Source: an uncultured Bacteroidales bacterium
GTDB lineage: Bacteria > Bacteroidota > Bacteroidia > Bacteroidales > UBA932
Reading direction: 5' to 3'
NCBI GenBank assembly: GCA_900322025.1
Contig: ONYJ01000038.1
Location: 1 to 7,420 of the forward strand
Length of the DNA: 7,420 nucleotides
In this document: in pieces, positions 5,067 through 7,420 of the stretch
How positions within the stretch are numbered: position 1 is the first letter of the stretch
How the letters are laid out: the number at the start of each line of letters is the position of its first letter
The notes under the pieces: generated by a model
What the model was told of the DNA's origin: nothing
The model's database searches: none
Seen by the model: only the letters and a program-made list of their open reading frames with translations
Translations under genes and position numbers: made by a program

Positions 5067-6344
5067 TTAATTATTTTTTATGGTAAATCTATGTTTACCG
5101 TTGACGAAAGAATAAATGATGTCGAGATTATAGTTCCGGCAGATAGATTGTACTATGGATAGTCCCAGACCTATTGATTGCCTGCTGTTAGAAGAATGAT
5201 AAAATCGTTCAAATATCAGTTTTTTATCTAATTCTTCATTATTAGAAGAAGTGTTTTCAACTATTAAAGAGTTTTTATCTGTTGAAATAAGGATTTCTCC
5301 TCCGCTGATATTATGTGTGTAGGCATTTTTTATAAGGTTGGAGACAAGCGTATCTGCCAGATTCTCATCAATGTTCAGATAGAATGGCTCTTTTATTACG
5401 GTATTGAGCGATATGTTTTTAGCTGCATATACCATCTGATAATCCGGAACCAGCTTTTGAACAATTTCCGAGATACATACAGAAGCGTGGCTGTGAAACT
5501 GCCCGTTATCTATCTTACTTAAAAGAAGTAGGGCTCTGTTCATCTTTACGAGCCTGTCGAGAGTCTGCTTGGTTTTTACAACCGCCTCCATCTGTTTTTC
5601 AGAAAGGGTTGGGTCTTCCAACATCATTTCCAACCTGCTAATACTGATGGCAAGAGGTGTTTGCATTTCGTGAGAAGCATTTTCTACAAATCTTTTTTGC
5701 AACAGATAGGCTTCTTCCATTCTGCCGAAACTGTCTTCAACTACCTTATTGAGGGTACTGAGCTCATATATCTTGGTGGGATTGTTCAGAGGTTTATTAT
5801 CTGCTCCCACTCTATAGCAGCCAATCCATTTCAGAAGCACTCGCAGCGGACTCATGGTGCGCTTTACAGACCAGATGCTAAGAATTGATACAAAGAGTAA
5901 GATTGCAATAAAGAGAAAAATTATCCAGTAGAATATAGCTTGCTTTAGATCTCTTTTCTCTATGTGAGGGGTAGATACTTCTAATTCAAACAGTCTGCCC
6001 TCCTCGTTTTCAAAAATATAGTGTAATACTCTTGCTGGCTCAAACTCGTTTTTTTCGTTGATAAATACATTCCTGTCTTCGTATCTGATTCTTTCTTGAA
6101 GTATGGCTTCTTCCGGAGAGATTTCTTTAATGAAAAACTGGTTATTTGAGCCGCTGGACTGTGTAGGCAGTTCTTCGTTTCTGACATGGCGGATGAGGAT
6201 AGTTTCTGCATAGTCTTCCAGAGCGTCATCTACTTCGTCATTAACCTCATTCATAACTGCATAGTAGAAGAGAACAGACCAGAAGGCCAAGATTACAGCA
6301 GCTATGAGAGATAGCCTTATTGCTATTATATTTATCAGTTTCAT
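5067..6344 (-). CDS. Membrane sensor histidine kinase of a two-component system
   Basis: This 425-residue kinase has a first transmembrane helix (about 10-30), a periplasmic sensor domain of about 105 residues rich in Glu and Asp, a second helix (about 136-158) and a short HAMP-like linker. The DHp domain follows with phosphoacceptor His225 in ENASHEMQTP (221-230), then a CA domain with N-box NLIKNAYTHN (336-345), FERFYHSS (378-385) and G2-box GLGLS (392-396). The usual G1 motif DxGxG is not evident; the matching place reads VENTSSNNEEL (362-372). It should autophosphorylate on His225 and pass phosphate to Asp51 of the regulator encoded just upstream. Its start codon overlaps the regulator stop (ATGA, 6341-6344), indicating translational coupling. 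The family is certain. The signal is unknown; the PepSY-like proteins encoded downstream suggest an envelope cue. Confidence 0.96.
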   Translation of the reverse strand: MKLINIIAIRLSLIAAVILAFWSVLFYYAVMNEVNDEVDDALEDYAETILIRHVRNEELPTQSSGSNNQFFIKEISPEEAILQERIRYEDRNVFINEKNEFEPARVLHYIFENEEGRLFELEVSTPHIEKRDLKQAIFYWIIFLFIAILLFVSILSIWSVKRTMSPLRVLLKWIGCYRVGADNKPLNNPTKIYELSTLNKVVEDSFGRMEEAYLLQKRFVENASHEMQTPLAISISRLEMMLEDPTLSEKQMEAVVKTKQTLDRLVKMNRALLLLSKIDNGQFHSHASVCISEIVQKLVPDYQMVYAAKNISLNTVIKEPFYLNIDENLADTLVSNLIKNAYTHNISGGEILISTDKNSLIVENTSSNNEELDKKLIFERFYHSSNSRQSIGLGLSIVQSICRNYNLDIIYSFVNGKHRFTIKNN

Positions 6345-7018
6345 AAAACTTCTAATTTATAGCCAAATCCGTAAACTGTCTTTATTTCTACTTGCGCTCC
6401 GGCTTCTTTCAGTTTTTTTCTCAAGTTCTTGATATGGGCATATATGAAGTCGAAATTATCGGCCTGATCTATAAAATCGCCCCATACTCCTTCTGCTAAA
6501 ATTTCTTTTTCTACAATTCTTTCTTTTCTGTTAACAAGAAATAGTAGGATATCGTACTCTTTTCTGCCTAAATCTACATGCTTGTTGTTTACATGTACGC
6601 TAAAAGAGGTGGTGTTTATCGTGAGGTTGGCTATCGTTACAATATTATTGCCACTCCAGTTAATTCTTCTGAGCAGGCTCTTGATTCTTGCATGTAGTTC
6701 TGAGAGATGAAAGGGTTTGGGGAGATAGTCGTCTGCGCCCAGTTGCAAGCCGGCTACTTTGTCTTCTACAGAATCTTTGGCGGAGAGAATGATAACATTC
6801 AAATGTCGGTTGTTCTTTTCTGCTTCTCTAAGAAGATCGAGGCCGTTCCCATCCGGAAGCATAATATCCAGCAGAATGCAATCATATTCGTATTCCGCAA
6901 TTTTTTCAGAAGCTGTAGAATAATCGGCGGCCACTTCTACTAAATATCGTTCTTTCTCAAGAGATTGAGTAATAAGCTCGCGAAGTTCACTGTTGTCTTC
7001 TACAACGAGGATTTTCAT
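6341..7018 (-). CDS. OmpR-family response regulator
   Basis: The 225-residue product has a receiver domain (about 1-118) and a winged-helix DNA-binding domain (about 127-225). Receiver residues are the acidic pair Glu7-Asp8, phosphoacceptor Asp51 in LLDIMLPDGNG, the switch Ser79 in LSAKD, and Lys101 in DDYLPKPF. The effector domain shows GRKEYDILLFL (151-161), the recognition-helix region FDFIYAHIKNLRKKL (189-203) and the terminal hairpin TVYGFGYKLE (214-223). It is the first gene of the minus-strand cluster and overlaps the kinase gene by 4 nt. The ATG at 7018 is chosen because the receiver fold begins at MKILVVEDN. A TTG ten codons upstream lies within the candidate -7 element and so would not be transcribed. 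A likely target is the 11-bp direct repeat pair upstream of the PepSY genes. Confidence 0.97.
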   Translation of the reverse strand: MKILVVEDNSELRELITQSLEKERYLVEVAADYSTASEKIAEYEYDCILLDIMLPDGNGLDLLREAEKNNRHLNVIILSAKDSVEDKVAGLQLGADDYLPKPFHLSELHARIKSLLRRINWSGNNIVTIANLTINTTSFSVHVNNKHVDLGRKEYDILLFLVNRKERIVEKEILAEGVWGDFIDQADNFDFIYAHIKNLRKKLKEAGAQVEIKTVYGFGYKLEVL

Positions 7019-7045
7019 TCTTTTGTTGTTATTATGCTTTGCTTG

Positions 7046-7053
7046 CAAAATTA
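7046..7053 (-). promoter_or_regulatory. -7 element of the two-component cluster promoter
   Basis: The minus strand reads TAATTTTG, an exact match to TAnnTTTG. Transcription would start near 7040, leaving an A-rich leader of about 22 nt before the ATG at 7018. No clear -33 TTTG lies at the standard distance. The intergenic space (7019-7112) also serves the divergent gene at 7113. Confidence 0.55.
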
Positions 7054-7112
7054 GTATTTAATTACTATATTCGCTAGAGTTTAGTGTTTAACCCTTAATT
7101 TAAATTGAAATT

Positions 7113-7385
7113 ATGAAAAAGATTATTGCAATTTTGTGCGTGTGCGCCTTCTTGATGAGCGGAACTTACGCTTTTGCATCAATTTCTTTAGACGAGCCTC
7201 AGAAGAAAGAGGAAGTACAGAAGAAAGAAGCTAAGAAGCAGACAGCTTCTAAGAAGAACGAAAAGGAGAAGAAAGTTGAGAAAAGAGGCGATAAGAAAGA
7301 GGATAAAAAAGAGGACAAGAAAGAGACACCTAAACCTGCCAAAAAGGATGCAGAGCATGATCCTGCGAACACCGATACTAAATAG
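7113..7385 (+). CDS. Small secreted Lys/Glu-rich repeat protein
   Basis: The 90-residue product starts with a Sec signal peptide (MKKIIAILCVCAFLMSG..., likely cleaved after Ala22 in YAFA). The mature part (about 68 residues) is extremely charged: mostly Lys and Glu/Asp with few hydrophobic residues, net basic, including three consecutive DKKE units (60-71), a short Pro/Lys stretch (TPKPAKK, 72-78) and the tail EHDPANTDTK. It is predicted to be disordered or helical and has no recognised domain. The start is supported by the signal peptide directly at the ATG and an AT-rich leader. The gene is divergent from the response regulator, with 94 nt between the start codons, so shared control is possible. 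Similar charged exported proteins occur in Bacteroidota, but no family is named here. That the gene is real is likely; its function is unknown. Confidence 0.75.
   Translation: MKKIIAILCVCAFLMSGTYAFASISLDEPQKKEEVQKKEAKKQTASKKNEKEKKVEKRGDKKEDKKEDKKETPKPAKKDAEHDPANTDTK
7290..7325 (+). repeat. 12-bp tandem repeat, three units, encoding DKKE
   Basis: Three in-frame 12-nt units start at 7290, 7302 and 7314 (GATAAGAAAGAG and two variants differing at one or two third-codon positions). They encode DKKE three times. The synonymous differences show the repeat is not brand new, although slippage could still change its length without breaking the frame. Confidence 0.85.
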
Positions 7386-7404
7386 TTCGCTTTGCATCTT
7401 TTTT
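7347..7404 (+). terminator. Possible terminator overlapping the end of the Lys-rich gene
   Basis: GCGAAC (7365-7370) pairs with GTTCGC (7385-7390) around 14 nt. An outer pairing GATGCA (7347-7352) with TGCATC (7393-7398) is followed directly by six T's (7399-7404). The internal loop is uneven (12 nt against 2), so this is weaker than the other two terminators. The left arms lie inside the coding region. Confidence 0.4.
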
Positions 7405-7420
7405 ATGGAACTACAAAAAA
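7405..7420 (+). CDS. Possible first codons of the next gene
   Basis: An ATG at 7405 opens a frame (M-E-L-Q-K) that runs off the right edge. Upstream TCGCTTTG (7387-7394) is one mismatch from the -7 consensus, and the layout resembles that before the yqaA-like gene. Only five codons are visible, and the ATG abuts a possible terminator T run, so this may not be a gene. Confidence 0.2.

Noticed and set aside
7188..7397. Leu/Phe-rich minus-strand open frame at the right end
   Set aside because: It is the antisense of the Lys/Glu codons of the 7113-7385 gene (AAG/GAA become CTT/TTC), which creates an apparent membrane protein by composition alone.

Overview
The window looks like an AT-rich Bacteroidales-type genome (phylum Bacteroidota). 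The support is the -7 promoter elements of the TAnnTTTG type, A-rich leaders without clear Shine-Dalgarno sequences, PepSY-like (DUF2874) secreted proteins beside a two-component system, and the style of the response regulator and histidine kinase. The genus cannot be fixed from this sequence. No mobile element, CRISPR array, rRNA or tRNA was seen.

Left part (1-2862, plus strand): the 3' end of etfB and a complete etfA encode an electron transfer flavoprotein whose motifs resemble the electron-bifurcating (butyryl-CoA dehydrogenase-associated) type. A strong terminator closes this operon. Two single genes follow: a small YqaA/DedA-like membrane protein and a family 2-type glycosyltransferase.

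Middle (2863-3204): a gene-free stretch carries a nested repeat array laid out A-B-B-A (two identical 34-nt copies around two diverged 59-nt copies) and several hairpins. It is the least explained part of the window. Next come a small acidic, alanine-rich lipoprotein gene and a near-ideal bidirectional terminator that separates it from the convergent genes on the other strand.

Right part (7018 down to 3617, minus strand): a probable four-gene cluster consists of an OmpR-type response regulator, a membrane histidine kinase overlapping it by 4 nt, a secreted one-module PepSY-like protein, and a PepSY-like lipoprotein with the module duplicated. Just upstream of the first PepSY gene lie two 11-bp direct repeats, one helical turn apart, which are a candidate binding site for the regulator. 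The inferred picture is an envelope-sensing system whose targets or sensory partners are the PepSY-like proteins. Divergent from the regulator is a gene for a small secreted Lys/Glu-rich protein (7113-7385). The window ends in a possible terminator and perhaps the first codons of another gene.
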